A stretch of DNA of 64,000 bases from Silurus meridionalis (GCF_014805685.1 NC_060885.1:9532132-9596131), one strand, 5' to 3'; counted from the stretch's first letter, positions 22,245 through 33,329 are shown. A program made the numbers and translations. The notes: generated by a model not told the origin, from the sequence alone.

Positions 22245-24511
22245 TCCTGTTTTTTGCAAAGAATATTTTAAAACAAGTTTTGAATATTTTAGACATTGTA
22301 AATGACCTTCTTTGCACATGTTCATAAATGGAGTAATCATCACACTACACATATCAATGGCAGTCATAATGGGAACAATATTACACACAAGCAATGATTT
22401 ACCTACTTGAATTACATTCAAAATAAAAAAATAATATTTGAGGAAGGTATGTGTCAGGGGACAGCCTGCCACGCCATCCCTTAGCTCCACACCCTCGACC
22501 AGGGTTTTATCACCCCGTCCTCCTCTCCCGCTGCCTCGAGCTTCTTCTTCATGGCAAAGAAGGACGGAGGCCTCCGGCCTTGTATCGACTACCGGGGCCT
22601 CAATGCCCTCATCACTCCTCTCCATTATCCGCTCCCGTTCGTCCCTGCCGCACTAGAGGACCTCCGTGAGGCACGCTACTTCACCAAGCTAGACCTCAGG
22701 AGTGCCTACAACCTCGTGCGGATTCGTAAAGGAGATGAGTGGTCACTACGAGTACTGAGTCATGCCTTACGGCCTTTCAATCTCGCCGGCTGTGTTCCAG
22801 GGCTTCATGAACGAGGTGTTCAGGCCACTCCTACACCGATCCGTAATCGTCTACATCGATGACATTCTAGTCTACTCCCGGACGCTTCAGGAACATCACA
22901 ACCATGTGACCCAAGTGTTGGAGCTCCTGCAAAAGCACCGGCTATACCTGAACCTCCCTAAGTGCGAGTTCCACCAAACCAGGGTCCAATTCCTCGGCTA
23001 TGTGATCAGCGCCAAGGGAATCCAAATGGACCAAAGGAAAGTGCAGGCGGTGCGGGAATGGCCGCCCCCCCCGCTCTGTAAAGGAGTTACAGAGGTTCCT
23101 AGGGTTTACAAACCTTTACCGGCGCTTCATTTCAGTCAGGTCACAGCCCCGCTCACCTCCCTCCTCAGGGGCAAACCCAAAGAACTGCCCTGGACGTCCG
23201 AGGCAGAAAAGACATTCCGGGAGCTCCGGGATCGGTTCTGCACAGCTCCACTCCTCAATCACCCGAACGCTGAACGTCCCTTTGTCGTGGAGGTAGACAC
23301 ATCATCCACCGGGGTCGGGGCTACCCTCTCCCAGTACTCCCCAGTACAGAGCCCCTCTCGACTTCACCCCTGTGCCTACTTCTCGAAGAAACTGTCCCCC
23401 GCCGAACAGAACTACGACATCGGGAACCGGGAACTCCTTGACCATTAAACTGGCACTCGAGGAGTGGAGACACTGGCTAGAGGGAGCAAAACATCCGTTC
23501 GTGGTGATCACGGACCACAAGAACCTGCAGTACCTCAGAGAGGCCAAGAGGCTAAATCCCAGACAAGCCCGATGGGCCCTGTTCTTCACCCGGTTCAGCT
23601 ACACCCTCACCTACCGCCCGGGGTCTAAGAACGGTAAGGCCGATGCCCTCTCCTGCGTCTACGGTCCGGATAACCCTGTCGAGCCAGAACCAGTAATTCC
23701 TCCTGAGCTGTTCGCTCTCACTCACCGTCAGTTCTACTATTTCACGTAGATGAACATTGTGACCTCACTACACAACATTCCACTTTCCTGTGGATATCCA
23801 CCGTGGTCTCTATACCTCCAGAGACCGCACTGTTCTTCCTCCCCGAAGAACCATTTACCTTTTGTTCAGCATTTCTGTTTGTTTACCTGTTGTGCTCCTA
23901 CTCCAATAAAACCCTTTTCTTCACTACCCTGGGGTTTTACTTCAGTCACTCCGCAACCGTGACAGTATGTCAACAGGATAAAAAGCAATTCTGAAAAGAT
24001 TGTATTAAATGCATTTTTCTTTTGCTGATTTTTTTTCTCTGGACTGTTTTTGGTCCATGTATCTCCAGGGCTTTGTTTCCATCCAAATGATATCAACCAA
24101 GCTGCAACCACTGCCATTTTGTAATTTATACCTTTATATTTCAAGAATGTTACTTCATTAATCACTGCTACATATTGTTCAATACAAATGCAGGTTTGAA
24201 ACAATGGTCAATGACAATATATAATTATCAAATATGCATACATTGTGTGTTTCAGTAAGACATTCTATACATAAGACAAGCTCCATTATAATGTAATTTA
24301 ATAGAAACACTTTGCTTTCACAGTCATCTGAAAAACAGAACCACAGATACCATTAATGGGCTGCTGCTTTATCAATGAAGGAAAGTGTAGTTATCAAGTA
24401 ACAGAAAAAATGAAATACCAGAAGCCTTTTTTTGCACACAGAAATACATTTCAATTAAACGAAATGAAGGAAATATCATGGAATATACAAGCTCCCCATA
24501 TGGAATGCCAT
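22245..24511 (-). pseudogene. 7TM receptor A2 pseudogene split by a Gypsy insertion
   Basis: The minus-strand start ATG is at 24511 after a conserved GCATTGCAG acceptor. The 5' part (24204-23970) keeps CICIEQYVAV and FLKYKGI, but the sequence then jumps from TM4 (AAWLISFG) to the third loop (SPGDTWTKN, NQQKKNAFNTI), so TM5 is deleted. TM6 is interrupted at 23965 by the Gypsy element, and TM6-TM7 resume at about 22447-22250 (MITPFMNMCKEGHLQC). Earlier helices are shortened and frameshifted. It was probably dead before or soon after the insertion. Confidence 0.85.
22452..23964 (+). mobile_element. Internally deleted Gypsy element with target duplication
   Basis: It begins TGTCAGGGGACAG and ends CCGTGACA, flanked by the 5-base target duplication GTATG (22447-22451 and 23965-23969). 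Only about 40 bases of 5' LTR-like sequence precede pol. The body holds RT ([11 protein letters not shown] near 22690, YIDD near 22855) and RNase H (to about 23690). It then jumps to terminal LTR sequence with an AATAAA at about 23906. Gag, protease and integrase are absent. A short deletion around 22740 and frameshifts near 22750, 23080 and 23445 disable pol. It is related to the element at 1-3673 but keeps the YIDD box that copy has lost. Confidence 0.9.
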
Positions 24512-24608
24512 TCTTTCTTAGCTCTGCAATGCAAAGAGAAAATAATGTAATATGCAACTGCATTATTAATTACAAAATTGGAAATGGTAATGTTCAAATT
24601 GTCCAAGC

Positions 24609-24610
<2 letters not shown>

Positions 24611-24660
<50 letters not shown>

Positions 24661-24680
24661 TCACTCTGCCACAACTTACT

Positions 24681-24767
<87 letters not shown>
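24611..24767. repeat. Compound (AC)n and (TA)n microsatellite
   Basis: AC repeats at 24611-24659 and TA repeats at 24685-24767, separated by 25 bases. They lie just upstream of the broken receptor's start, in the position of its 5' intron. Confidence 0.97.
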
Positions 24768-24770
<3 letters not shown>

Positions 24771-24849
24771 TGATGCATGTAAGCTGCAGTTCATTGAGGG
24801 AAACATGGATTCCAACATGTAATGTGACATTCTAAAGCAGAACATAATG

Positions 24850-25140
24850 CCCTTTCTTTAGAAACTTGGCCAAACAGCGGTTTTCCAACAAAATACCAAA
24901 CTCAAACACACTGCCAAGATGACACCTGTGAAGGTGAAGGTGTTGGAGTGGCCAAGTATGTCTCCAGTCATAAACCTGTCTGTGGGGCTCCTCATGTAGA
25001 AGGTGGAGAAGCGACATGTGTCTAACATCCAGGAGCTCCGTGATGTCATTGTGGAGGAGTAGAAGAGAATCCCATCAACAATCTGTGCAGCTCTGGCGGA
25101 TTCCAGTTATTTTGACAATAATGGCTGCATATTAAGTTAT
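24850..25140 (+). pseudogene. Tc1-like transposase C-terminal fossil
   Basis: Plus-strand reading gives VKVLEWPSMSP then VEKRHVSNIQELRDVIVEE, typical of the Tc1 transposase end. The stretch that should hold the last catalytic Glu is corrupted, and stops are present. No TIRs are recognised. Confidence 0.65.
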
Positions 25141-25419
25141 TTTTGGAGGATAGTAAGTAGAGGATCCACTTTTTTTTAATCGGGTTTGTACATACAATTG
25201 TTACTCTATTATTTAATAATATTCTGTTGATTTTTTTTTGTACATATTTAATTATTATTTAGTAAAAACTGCTTTCAGCATATGTTTTTCATTCTCTAAA
25301 GTAGCAAATTCTCACTTATTGTAAAACAAGATTCAAAACAGAATCAGTCAGTGTATACTGTAAGCTGATTTTTTTATAACCAAGCCATCATCTAATGATT
25401 TTATATTTTATCATCTTTA

Positions 25420-25714
25420 TTGTATTTTGTTCTGGTCAGGGACACTGGGAAACAAATGGCTGTTTTATTTATATACTGATGTACAATTCAGCAGAGTTGT
25501 AAACTATTTAAGGAAATAAACATGGATCAAATTTGATATTCAAATAGTTCTCTAAAAAACTATCTAATAAGCATGTCCACTTCAATTTGTCACTTACTGT
25601 ATAGCTCTAATGGTTTTGGTCCTGTCAGGAACATGAGGATTGTAACCCTGTTCTAAAAACACCTGGCATGAGGCAACAGGATTCCCTATATGGTATGCCA
25701 GTCTTTCACAAGAC
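25420..25714. repeat. Dispersed repeat, copy 1 of 4 (upstream of A2 receptors), with A2-type promoter remnant
   Basis: GGTCAGGGACACTGGGAAAC near 25434 and CACCTGGCATGAGGCAACAG near 25661 match pieces of a repeat also seen at 28285, 33330 and 35030. Between them, 25479-25550 carries the A2 first-exon and promoter block in minus orientation (GATCAAATTTGATATTCAAA). It belongs to the broken receptor at 22245-24511. Confidence 0.6.
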
Positions 25715-25815
25715 ATAACTGTGGTGGCTCAGTGGTTGGTGTTCTGGGTTACTGATAGTAAGTGCGGAGGTTCCAGCATCGCCAAGCTACCACTGTTAGG
25801 TCCTTAAACAACTAT
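25715..25815 (+). mobile_element. tRNA-derived SINE head fragment
   Basis: TGGTGGCTCAGTGGTT resembles a pol III box A and GGAGGTTCCAGCATC a degraded box B, followed by ACCACTGTTAGGTCCTTAAA. The tail is absent. Related to the full SINE at 55518 and the scrap at about 33430-33480. Confidence 0.6.
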
Positions 25816-26861
25816 TTATTTGATGAGATCTCAAATGATGCAATACAGTGTTTCTCATTTAGAGCTAAATACATATTGCATATTATAAACAGATAACTTT
25901 AAGTGTAGTTTCCATAATAATAATAATTTTTTTTTTTTAAGATTTATTCAGAAGGAAAATACCCAAAGCATCAGATTGTTTTAATTTCATTGGAAGGATG
26001 TAAGTGTGAGAGGAAGAGGTAAGAGAGACTAAGATTATTATAAACATTGATTACAGATGTATCTAATCACAACATTTTCTTATTCCTATTTAAACTGTTC
26101 CTATTACAAGAACCTTGGTGCAATGATTTACTTTAATACATTTCTTGCAAATAATAGATTAAGTTATCTCAAATCAATAAACCATGTTGCTTATGATGAA
26201 AAAACCTGGTAATAAATTTGACATTTTGACATTTTTATATTGTGAATATCGCCTTAACTATATCACAGTTGGAAAGGCTATTATTATTTGTATTTAAATA
26301 CTTTAAAAGTAGCAGGAGCTCTGCTACCTCGTGTTAGACTAATTTTATTAAAAAATAGAAACTTATTTTGAAACTAATAAAAAATCATCTGGTCCTTATC
26401 AGGTCTTAAATGTAGGTAAACACAACCTTAGATCAACAACAACACATGACACAAGCCCTTATTTATTAAAAAAAAATCAAGCTGAAATGAAGAAACTAAG
26501 TGTGAAAAACATTAACCCTTTCTGCTTACATATGAATTAAGATGCTATGTATCAGTTATTTGCTGCAGATTAAATGCTGTACAATCATATAGTATACTTG
26601 TTCTTTCAAATGTTGAATTTAATAATCACATTAATACAAATTAATAATAAATGTTAACAAGCTCATTTTTTATTTAAAATGTGTTTGCATGATTAATTTG
26701 TTCTATAAGACCCAGCAGTAAAACGTTAACATAATAAGTGTTATTTACAACAAAACTTCTTTCTACAGAAATTAGATAATCGAAAAGAAGAAGAAAAAAA
26801 AACTCAGCTGAAACTGGTGATACAGATTCTGTAGAAAGTTTATAAATCCAACAGATTTTAC
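25816..26861. other. AT-rich intergenic, no gene
   Basis: No coding or RNA signal found. The last 180 bases resemble 32000-32160, so they are the shared 3' flank of the A2 units. Confidence 0.5.
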
Positions 26862-27758
26862 TCATGAAGTCTCTTTTATTTCCTTTCTATATTTTGCACA
26901 TTTTAAATGACCTTCTTTGCACATGTTCATAAATGGAGTAATCATCACACCAAACACATATACAGAGGTCACAATGGGAACAATATTACACTCAAGCATT
27001 GATTTATCTACATGACTTACATTAAAAATAAAAAGTAATATTTGAGGAAGGTATGTTAACAGAATTAAAATTAAAGCTGATAAGATCGTATTGAATGCAT
27101 TTTTCTTTTGTTGGTTCCCTACATCTTTACCTGTGTGATTTTTGGTACAGGTATCTCCTGGCCCTGTTTTTTTCAGGGCACGCAACACAGACACACAGCA
27201 GAAGAAAATCACAGTCACTGCTATAAAGAACACAAGCATAGAAAAGTAACAGTAATTTGAATAGTAGATAAAAATAAAGCCACATCCAAATGAAATAAAC
27301 CAAACTGTTGCAACAACTGCTGTTTTGTACTTTATATCTTTATATCTCAAAAATACTACTGGGTGAATCACTGCTACATATTGTTCAATACAAATGCAGA
27401 TTTGCATTATCGGCCTTCCGGTCCAGGACAGACCAAAAATAAAATAATTCAGTAAGGACATTGCATGATTATTAAAGATAAAAACATTCAGCGTTTCGGT
27501 AGCAAATTCTATACATAAAACAAGCTCAATTATAATGTGATTTAAGAGAAACACTTGACTTTGTTTGTTTTTCCAGTCAACAGAAAAGTAGAACCAGAGA
27601 TAGCAGGTATGGGCTGCTGTACATATAAGAAAGCAAAGTGTCATGGTAATGTAGCAGAAAATTATTCCAAAAGCCTTTTTTTGTATACAGTAATAAACTT
27701 CCATTGAAAATGAATGAAATAGCATTGGACGTACAAGCTGAACAGATGTGTTAGCCAT
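26862..27758 (-). CDS. 7TM receptor, subfamily A2 (298 aa, intact)
   Basis: A complete receptor starting MANTSVQLVRPML, with the ATG 12 bases past the acceptor GCATTGCAG (AG at 27772-27771). Helices lie at about 28-58, 67-96, 103-128, 146-166, 172-195, 219-248 and 256-279. The usual TM1 Asn is His (H50), TM2 has E78, TM3 ends EQY at 125-127, TM6 has TYLPQ, and TM7 is ITPFMNMC with no NPxxY tyrosine. C24 and C257 are the conserved pair. The tail is longer than in A1 (EGHLKCAKYRKEIKETS). NTS at 3-5 is a glycosylation site. Ligand unknown. Confidence 0.9.
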   Translation of the reverse strand: MANTSVQLVRPMLFHSFSMEVYYCIQKKAFGIIFCYITMTLCFLICTAAHTCYLWFYFSVDWKNKQSQVFLLNHIIIELVLCIEFATETLNVFIFNNHAMSLLNYFIFGLSWTGRPIMQICICIEQYVAVIHPVVFLRYKDIKYKTAVVATVWFISFGCGFIFIYYSNYCYFSMLVFFIAVTVIFFCCVSVLRALKKTGPGDTCTKNHTGKDVGNQQKKNAFNTILSALILILLTYLPQILLFIFNVSHVDKSMLECNIVPIVTSVYVFGVMITPFMNMCKEGHLKCAKYRKEIKETS

Positions 27759-28027
27759 TTTGTGTTAGCTCTGCAATGCAAAGAAAAAAGAATGCAATAT
27801 GCAACAGCATTATTTGTAATACACATTTAGCATTTAGCTGCATAAAGATACCTAAAAGAGAGAGAAAAAGAGAAAAGAAGAAAAAATAGTTAAGAATTCA
27901 TTAAGGTCAATCTTATTCCTATTGATCTAACACACACATACACATACAAATTGCACTACGTATTATCCCATATCGTTATACAATAATAAGCATTTCCATT
28001 ATCCCACCTTTTTTCCCTTTATTTTAC

Positions 28028-28120
28028 CTGTAGACTAATGTACATGTCTGCTGTGAGATATTTAAAGGAATGAACATGGAAATCAAATTTGCTATTCAAA
28101 TAGTGTTGCCAAAGATTACC
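28028..28120 (-). promoter_or_regulatory. 5' non-coding exon and promoter of receptor 26862-27758
   Basis: Minus-strand exon end ATTAGTCTACAG, donor GTAAAAT, upstream CCTTTAAATATCTCA (TATA-like) and ATTTGAATAGCAAATTTGAT. The same arrangement occurs at 33189-33280 and 34756-34845. Inferred intron 27771-28027. Confidence 0.65.
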
Positions 28121-28284
28121 ACATTCATTTTGTGATAAACAGGTGCACTTCATGTGTGACAACAATTATAATTAGTAGGCTATAATTAAAAAACTAAAAA
28201 CATGACTTTGCAGTTCCTATTGCTGATCACTAGTGCTATGTGTAAGCTAAAAAATATTGTTTTTGAATATTCATGCAATCATTC

Positions 28285-28440
28285 ATGCATTCATTAATTA
28301 TTTTGCCATCAAAAATGGTTTTGTTCCTGAATAAACATGGTGGATCAAGAGCCTGTCCTGAAAACACTGGGCATGAGGCAGCAATATAACCTCAGTAGAA
28401 AACCAGTCTGTCACATCACTCATTCATTCTTTGAGCACTT
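28285..28440. repeat. Dispersed repeat, copy 2 of 4
   Basis: GAACATGGTGGATCA-type sequence, GAGCCTGTCCTGAAAACACT, GGGCATGAGGCAG and CCAGTCTGTCACATC. It sits about 200 bases beyond the A2 promoter, as in the other units. Confidence 0.6.
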
Positions 28441-29600
28441 TACTTTACGAGAGTAAATCTCAAGATACATTAACTACAGGACATATTTGGGTGAAGTGAG
28501 TCATCTGGTGATAATAAATGCACCACTATTGATATCAAAAATTAAATATATATTAATTAGATGCAGCATTAATTGCCTGTAAAGCTGTAAAGTGGCAAAT
28601 ATCTTTACTAGCACTTCTTGAGACTGTGATTTTATTAAATTAAAGTTTAGAAAGCCATCTTGTTATCTCATGACCAATAAATGTAATTATTTGCCAAAAT
28701 AAAGTAGTTTGATTAATTAAATTCATTGAAAGGTTGAGAAAAAACTTGTATCAACCCATATTTAAAGCTTGATTTTGCAGGTTTAAAATGCTTGGATTTA
28801 CTTGGATTATTTTTTTTTTTTGTTAATGTGTAACTTGTGACTAATTTGTCATTCTTTGGACTATATAAGCAAGAATGCATGAATATAAATTGAAATGTTT
28901 ACTTAAAAAAATTGCACAGGAATTATTTGTTATTCAAATTATGTTGTTCAAAGCAAAACACTTCCTTGGTGATGAACACACACACATTATTTATTACCCA
29001 TTCACACTTTAAAATACAGACTTATTCCACAAAGCTACATGGATGGGTTTATGCCTCTCTTACTTACATAAATTTTTTGGGTATGCATATTGTTTACAAA
29101 AGAAATATATAATATTGTGTTAACTCATTAAATTCATTACCGCTGGCAATTATTTCATCCTTATTTAATCATTAACGCAGTTTTTATTATTTATTTATTA
29201 TTTTAAAAGTCTGTTGCTCACTGGCTCTGAATGCACATACAGACAAACCATGAGTGATGAAATGGTTGGCATCTTGATCCGTACTGCCTTGGGATAAACA
29301 TCATCACGCGTCTCAAGCAATGAGAGCATTTGGGATGACTGTAAGAGTGCCGGCGAACACAGGAACCAGAAAAGAAAAAACTGCCGGATAAACAAACAGA
29401 GAAAGGTACTGAATGGCAGACCACATTAGTTGCAGTGTATTGAAGAAGTATAGATAAACAAAAGCAGGACAAGTTAACAAATGCCATAGTGAAGTCGATT
29501 AGTGTTGTGGTAGATCTCGGTCATTTGAACTATGAACTTCTCAATTAAAAACGTTTATCGTTGGCCAGCACTATGTCTATTGTATTTGTTTGCACACACG
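28441..29600. other. Intergenic with an orphan promoter-like block, no gene
   Basis: At 28915-29010 ATTTGTTATTCAAATTATGTTGTT and the following sequence resemble the block at 21175-21250 upstream of another receptor, but no receptor lies directly after it. Minus-strand frames at 29198-29487 have no recognised features. The rest is AT-rich and unassigned. Confidence 0.45.
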
Positions 29601-29602
29601 TC

Positions 29603-29604
<2 letters not shown>

Positions 29605-29666
<62 letters not shown>
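29605..29666. repeat. (TTA)n microsatellite, about 62 bp
   Basis: Uninterrupted ATT/TTA trinucleotide run. Poly-Leu and poly-Tyr frames across it are artefacts. Confidence 0.97.
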
Positions 29667-29669
<3 letters not shown>

Positions 29670-29904
29670 CAGGGCTTTGGTTTGTTGTAAAGGATTTATG
29701 CTGCTTTACAACAAACCAAACCCTAACATACATTGCAAAATAACTTTATTATTGCTGAAGACTTTTTATAGCATTGGATATAGGAAAATAAAGAAAAAGC
29801 TTCCACATGGTTACCATCTGCAAAAATTACAGTCTGTTTTTTTTGTGAACTTGATTTGTTTTACATGAGTCTAGCTTGAGTTTTGAAGAAATTAAATGCA
29901 AAGT

Positions 29905-30060
29905 TCAAAAAAAGAAAAAAGCACTTTATAATAAATGTCACTGTTTAAAATGAAAACAATCATGTTTTAATTACACAGGTACACATTCTAGACAGTACAT
30001 AAGCTCGATTTTATCACAATTAAAAAATAACACATGAGTTGGTGTAAATTTACATCCACA
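29905..30060 (-). pseudogene. Receptor relic (TM2-TM3 region)
   Basis: AAAGCACTTTATAATAAATG through ACACATTCTAGACAGTACAT to AAATTTACATCCAC aligns with 20490-20640 of the receptor copy at 19946. No open frame remains. The sequence that follows, up to the TA microsatellite at 30223, also matches that copy's upstream region. Confidence 0.65.
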
Positions 30061-30218
30061 AAAACTTTTATCACTACAGGTCTATTTTCTTATATAATAT
30101 ATGTGTATTCAAGAGTTGTAATGTTCAGAGAATATAAGAATGCTTAAAAACATATAACTTTCAAAGCCCTTAGATATATGTATAATACCTAATACTATAA
30201 GACACATGGATAAATATA

Positions 30219-30222
<4 letters not shown>

Positions 30223-30307
<85 letters not shown>
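30223..30307. repeat. (TA)n microsatellite interrupted by a Tc1 element
   Basis: TA repeats end exactly at the left TIR of the element at 30308, and a short remnant (TATATACTGTATATATA) continues at 31866. The transposon inserted into the microsatellite. Confidence 0.95.
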
Positions 30308-30310
<3 letters not shown>

Positions 30311-31865
30311 GAGTGCAGAATTATTAGGCAATGAGTATTTTGACCACATCATCCTCGTTATGCATGTTGTCTTACTCCAAGCTGTATAGGCTGGAAAGCC
30401 TACTACCAATTAAGCATATTAGGTGATGTGCATCTCTGTAATGAGAAGGGTGTGGTCTAATGACATCAACACCCTATATCAGGTGTGCATAATTATTAGG
30501 CAACTTCCTTTCCTTTGGCAAAATGGGTCAAAAGAAGGACTTGACAGGCTCAGAAAAGTCAAAAATAGTGAGATATATTGCAGAGGGATGCAGCAGTCTT
30601 AAAATAGCCAAGCTTCTGAAGCGTGATCATCGAACAATCAAGCGTTTCATTCAAAATAGTCAACAGGGTCGCAAGAAGCGTGTGGAAAACCAAGGCGCAA
30701 AATAACTGCCCGTGAACTGAGAAAAGTCAAGCGTGCAGCTGCCAAGATGCCACTTGCCACCAGTTTGGCCATATTTCAGAGCTGCAACATCACTGAGTGC
30801 CCAAAAGCACAAGGTGTGCAATACTCAGAGACATGGCCAAGGTAAGAAAGGCAGAAAGTCGACCACCACTGAACAAGACACACAAGCTGAAACGTCAAGA
30901 CTGGGCCAAGAAATATCTCAAGACTGATTTTTCTAAGGTTTTATGGACTGATGAAATGAGAGTGAGTCTTGATGGGCCAGATGGATGGGCCCGTGGCTGG
31001 ATTGGTAAAGGGCAGAGAGCTCCAGTCCGACTCAGACGCCAGCAAGGTGGAGGTGGAGTACTGGTTTGGGCTGGTATCATCAAAGATGAGCTTGTGGGGC
31101 CTTTTCGGGTTGAGGATGGAGTCAAGCTGAACTCCCAGTCCTACTGCCAGTTTCTGGAAGACACCTTCTTCAAGCAGTGGTACAGGAAGAAGTCTGCATC
31201 CTTCAAGAAAAACATGATTTTCATGCAGGACAATGCTCCATCACACACGTCCAAGTACTCCACAGCGTGGCTGGCAAGAAAGGGTATAAAAGAAGAAAAT
31301 CTAATGATATGGCCTCCTTGTTCACCTGATCTGAACCCCATTGAGAACCTGTGGTCCATCATCAAATGTGCGATTTACAAGGAGGGAAAACAGTACACCT
31401 CTCTGAACAGTGTCTGGGAGGCTGTGGTTGCTGCTGCACGCAATGTTGATGGTGAACAGATCAAAACACTGACAGAATCCATGGATGGCAGGCTTTTGAG
31501 TGTCCTTGCAAAGAAAGGTGGCTATATTGGTCACTGATTTGTTTTTGTTTGGTTTTTGAATGTCAGAAATGTATATTTGTGAATGTTGAGATGTTATATT
31601 GGTTTCACTGGTAAAAATAAATAATTGAAATGGGTATGAATTTGTTTTTTGTTAAGTTGCCTAATAATTATGCACAGTAATAGTCACCTGCACACACAGA
31701 TATCCCCCTAAAATAGCTAAAACTAAAAACTACTTCCAAAAATATTCAGCTTTGATATTAATGAGTTTTTTGTGTTCATTGAGAACATGGTTGTTGTTCA
31801 AATTAAATCCTCAAATAAAATTAATCCTCAAAAATACAACTTGCCTAATAATTCTGCACTCCCTG
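30308..31865 (+). mobile_element. Tc1/mariner element, DD37E type, nearly complete
   Basis: Terminal repeats CAGGAGTGCAGAATTATT and, inverted, CAGGGAGTGCAGAATTATT, flanked by TA. A second inverted pair near 30483 (GCATAATTATTAGGCAAC) and 31655 gives a double-repeat end structure. It encodes the transposase remnant at 30523-31537. Length 1558 bp. Confidence 0.92.
30523..31537 (+). pseudogene. Tc1/mariner transposase (DD37E), frameshifted
   Basis: An N-terminal helix-turn-helix reading MGQKKDLTGSEKSKIVRYIA is open to about 30702, then the frame breaks. The catalytic domain is open from about 30797 to 31537 with WTDE, MQDNAPSHTS and [11 protein letters not shown], so all three acidic residues survive. 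The second Asp and the Glu are separated by 37 residues, the DD37E spacing reported for a vertebrate Tc1-like lineage. Few lesions mean a rather young copy. The enzyme would cut and paste DNA at TA sites. Confidence 0.88.
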
Positions 31866-32161
31866 TATATACTGTATATATAATTTCTTTTTTTTTTTTA
31901 CAAAGTACAATAATTGTTAATAATACAAAAGTTTTAAGCTTGTCAAGGTCTCAATTAAAATTTAACATTTAACATGCAATTAAAAAAAATAAAGATTTTT
32001 GCTAATCATTTGACACAATTACAAGTTAAAAGCACAATTAAGTAGTGTTATTTTCAACAAAACTCCTCTACAGAAGTTAGATAGATAGATAGTAAATAGA
32101 TCAACTCAGATAAGCTGGACTGGAACTGAACTAGAAACTTTATGACTCCAACAGATTCCAC

Positions 32162-33058
32162 TCATGAAATCTCTTTCATTTCCTCTGGATATTTTGCACA
32201 TTTTAAATGTCCTTCTTTACACATGTTCATAAATGGAGTAATCATCACACCACAAATATTTATGGCAGTCACAAAAGGAACAATGTTACACTCAAGCAAT
32301 GATTTATCTAGTTGAATTGCATTAAAAATAAAAAGTAATGTTTGAGGGAGGTATGTAAACATGATTAAAAGTAATGCTGACAAGATTGTATCAAATGCAT
32401 TTTTCTTTCGTTGGTTCCCTACACGCCTTCCTGTCTGATTTTTGGCACAGGTGTCTCCCGGCCCTGGGTGTTTCAGGGCATGCAACACAGACACACAGCA
32501 GAAGAAAATCACAATCACTACTATAAAGAATACAAACAGAGAAAAGTAATAGTAACTGAAGGCAAAGATATAAATTAAACCACATCCAAATGATAACAAC
32601 CAAACTGTTACAACAGCTGCCATTTTGTATTTTATATCTTTATATTTTAAGAATGTTAGTGGATGAATCACTGCTACATATTGTTCAATACAAATGCAGG
32701 TTTGAAACAATGGCCTTCCAGTCCAGGACAGACCAAAAATAAAATAAGTCAGCATAACCAATGTATAATTATTAAAGATGAATATATTCAGGGTTTCAGA
32801 AGCACATTCTATACATAAGAAAAGCTCCATTATAATGTGATTTAAGAGAAACACTTGAGGTTGTTTGTTTTTCCAGCCAGTAGCAAAATAGCACCACAGA
32901 TACCACGAATGAGCTGTTGTGCCAATCAGAACGCAAAGTGTCATGATAAAGTAGCAAAAAAATATTCCAAAAGCCTTTTTTTGTATACAGAAATGAATAT
33001 CCATTATAAATGAAGGAAATAGCATGGAATGAACGAACTCCTCAGATGTGTTTGCCAT
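32162..33058 (-). CDS. 7TM receptor, subfamily A2 (298 aa, intact)
   Basis: Starts MANTSEEFVHSMLF. An in-frame TTG-initiated extension upstream (to 33076) reaches into the splice acceptor and is not used. Landmarks are GTTAHSW in TM1 (His instead of Asn), LNHIIMEL in TM2, SWTGRPLFQTCICIEQY in TM3, W in TM4, FCCVSVLHALKHPGPGDT at TM5 and loop 3, TYLPQTLLF in TM6 and MITPFMNMCKEGHLKC in TM7. The conserved cysteines are in HFCIQK and LECNI. Acceptor AG at 33072-33071, intron to about 33188. Close paralogue of the gene at 26862 and of the broken copy at 33480. Ligand unknown. Confidence 0.9.
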   Translation of the reverse strand: MANTSEEFVHSMLFPSFIMDIHFCIQKKAFGIFFCYFIMTLCVLIGTTAHSWYLWCYFATGWKNKQPQVFLLNHIIMELFLCIECASETLNIFIFNNYTLVMLTYFIFGLSWTGRPLFQTCICIEQYVAVIHPLTFLKYKDIKYKMAAVVTVWLLSFGCGLIYIFAFSYYYFSLFVFFIVVIVIFFCCVSVLHALKHPGPGDTCAKNQTGRRVGNQRKKNAFDTILSALLLIMFTYLPQTLLFIFNAIQLDKSLLECNIVPFVTAINICGVMITPFMNMCKEGHLKCAKYPEEMKEIS

Positions 33059-33188
33059 TCTCTCTGAGCTCTGCAATGCAGAAAAGAAAATAATGTAATA
33101 TGCAACTGCATTATAAGTTCAAACTTATTCTTTTCCAATTTAGTATCTGTTCTTCAACCTGGTAAAGATGTTAAAAAGCCGGTTTTAC

Positions 33189-33280
33189 TTGTGGACTGAT
33201 GTACAATTCAGCAAAGTTGTGAGATATTTAAGGGAATGTACATGGATCAAATTTGATATTCAAATGGTGTTGTCAAAGAT
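33189..33280 (-). promoter_or_regulatory. 5' non-coding exon and promoter of receptor 32162-33058
   Basis: Minus-strand exon end ATCAGTCCACAA with donor GTAAAACC, upstream CCCTTAAATATCTCA (TATA-like), then ACCATTTGAATATCAAATTT. Aligns with 28028-28120 and 34756-34845. The intron is only about 118 bp. Confidence 0.63.
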
Positions 33281-33329
33281 TAAAAATGTCTATGATAAAC
33301 ATGTCCAGTTCAAGAGTCACCCACTATGC

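Noticed and set aside
29198..29487. Cysteine-rich minus-strand frames of 65-89 codons
   Set aside because: Overlapping in two frames, with no recognisable domain and no promoter or splice context.
29561..29868. Poly-Tyr and poly-Leu frames
   Set aside because: Translation of the (TTA)n repeat at 29605-29666.
33059..33076. N-terminal extension of the receptor at 32162 beginning at TTG (LQSSERM)
   Set aside because: It overlaps the splice acceptor GCATTGCAG. The ATG at 33058 matches the starts of its paralogues.
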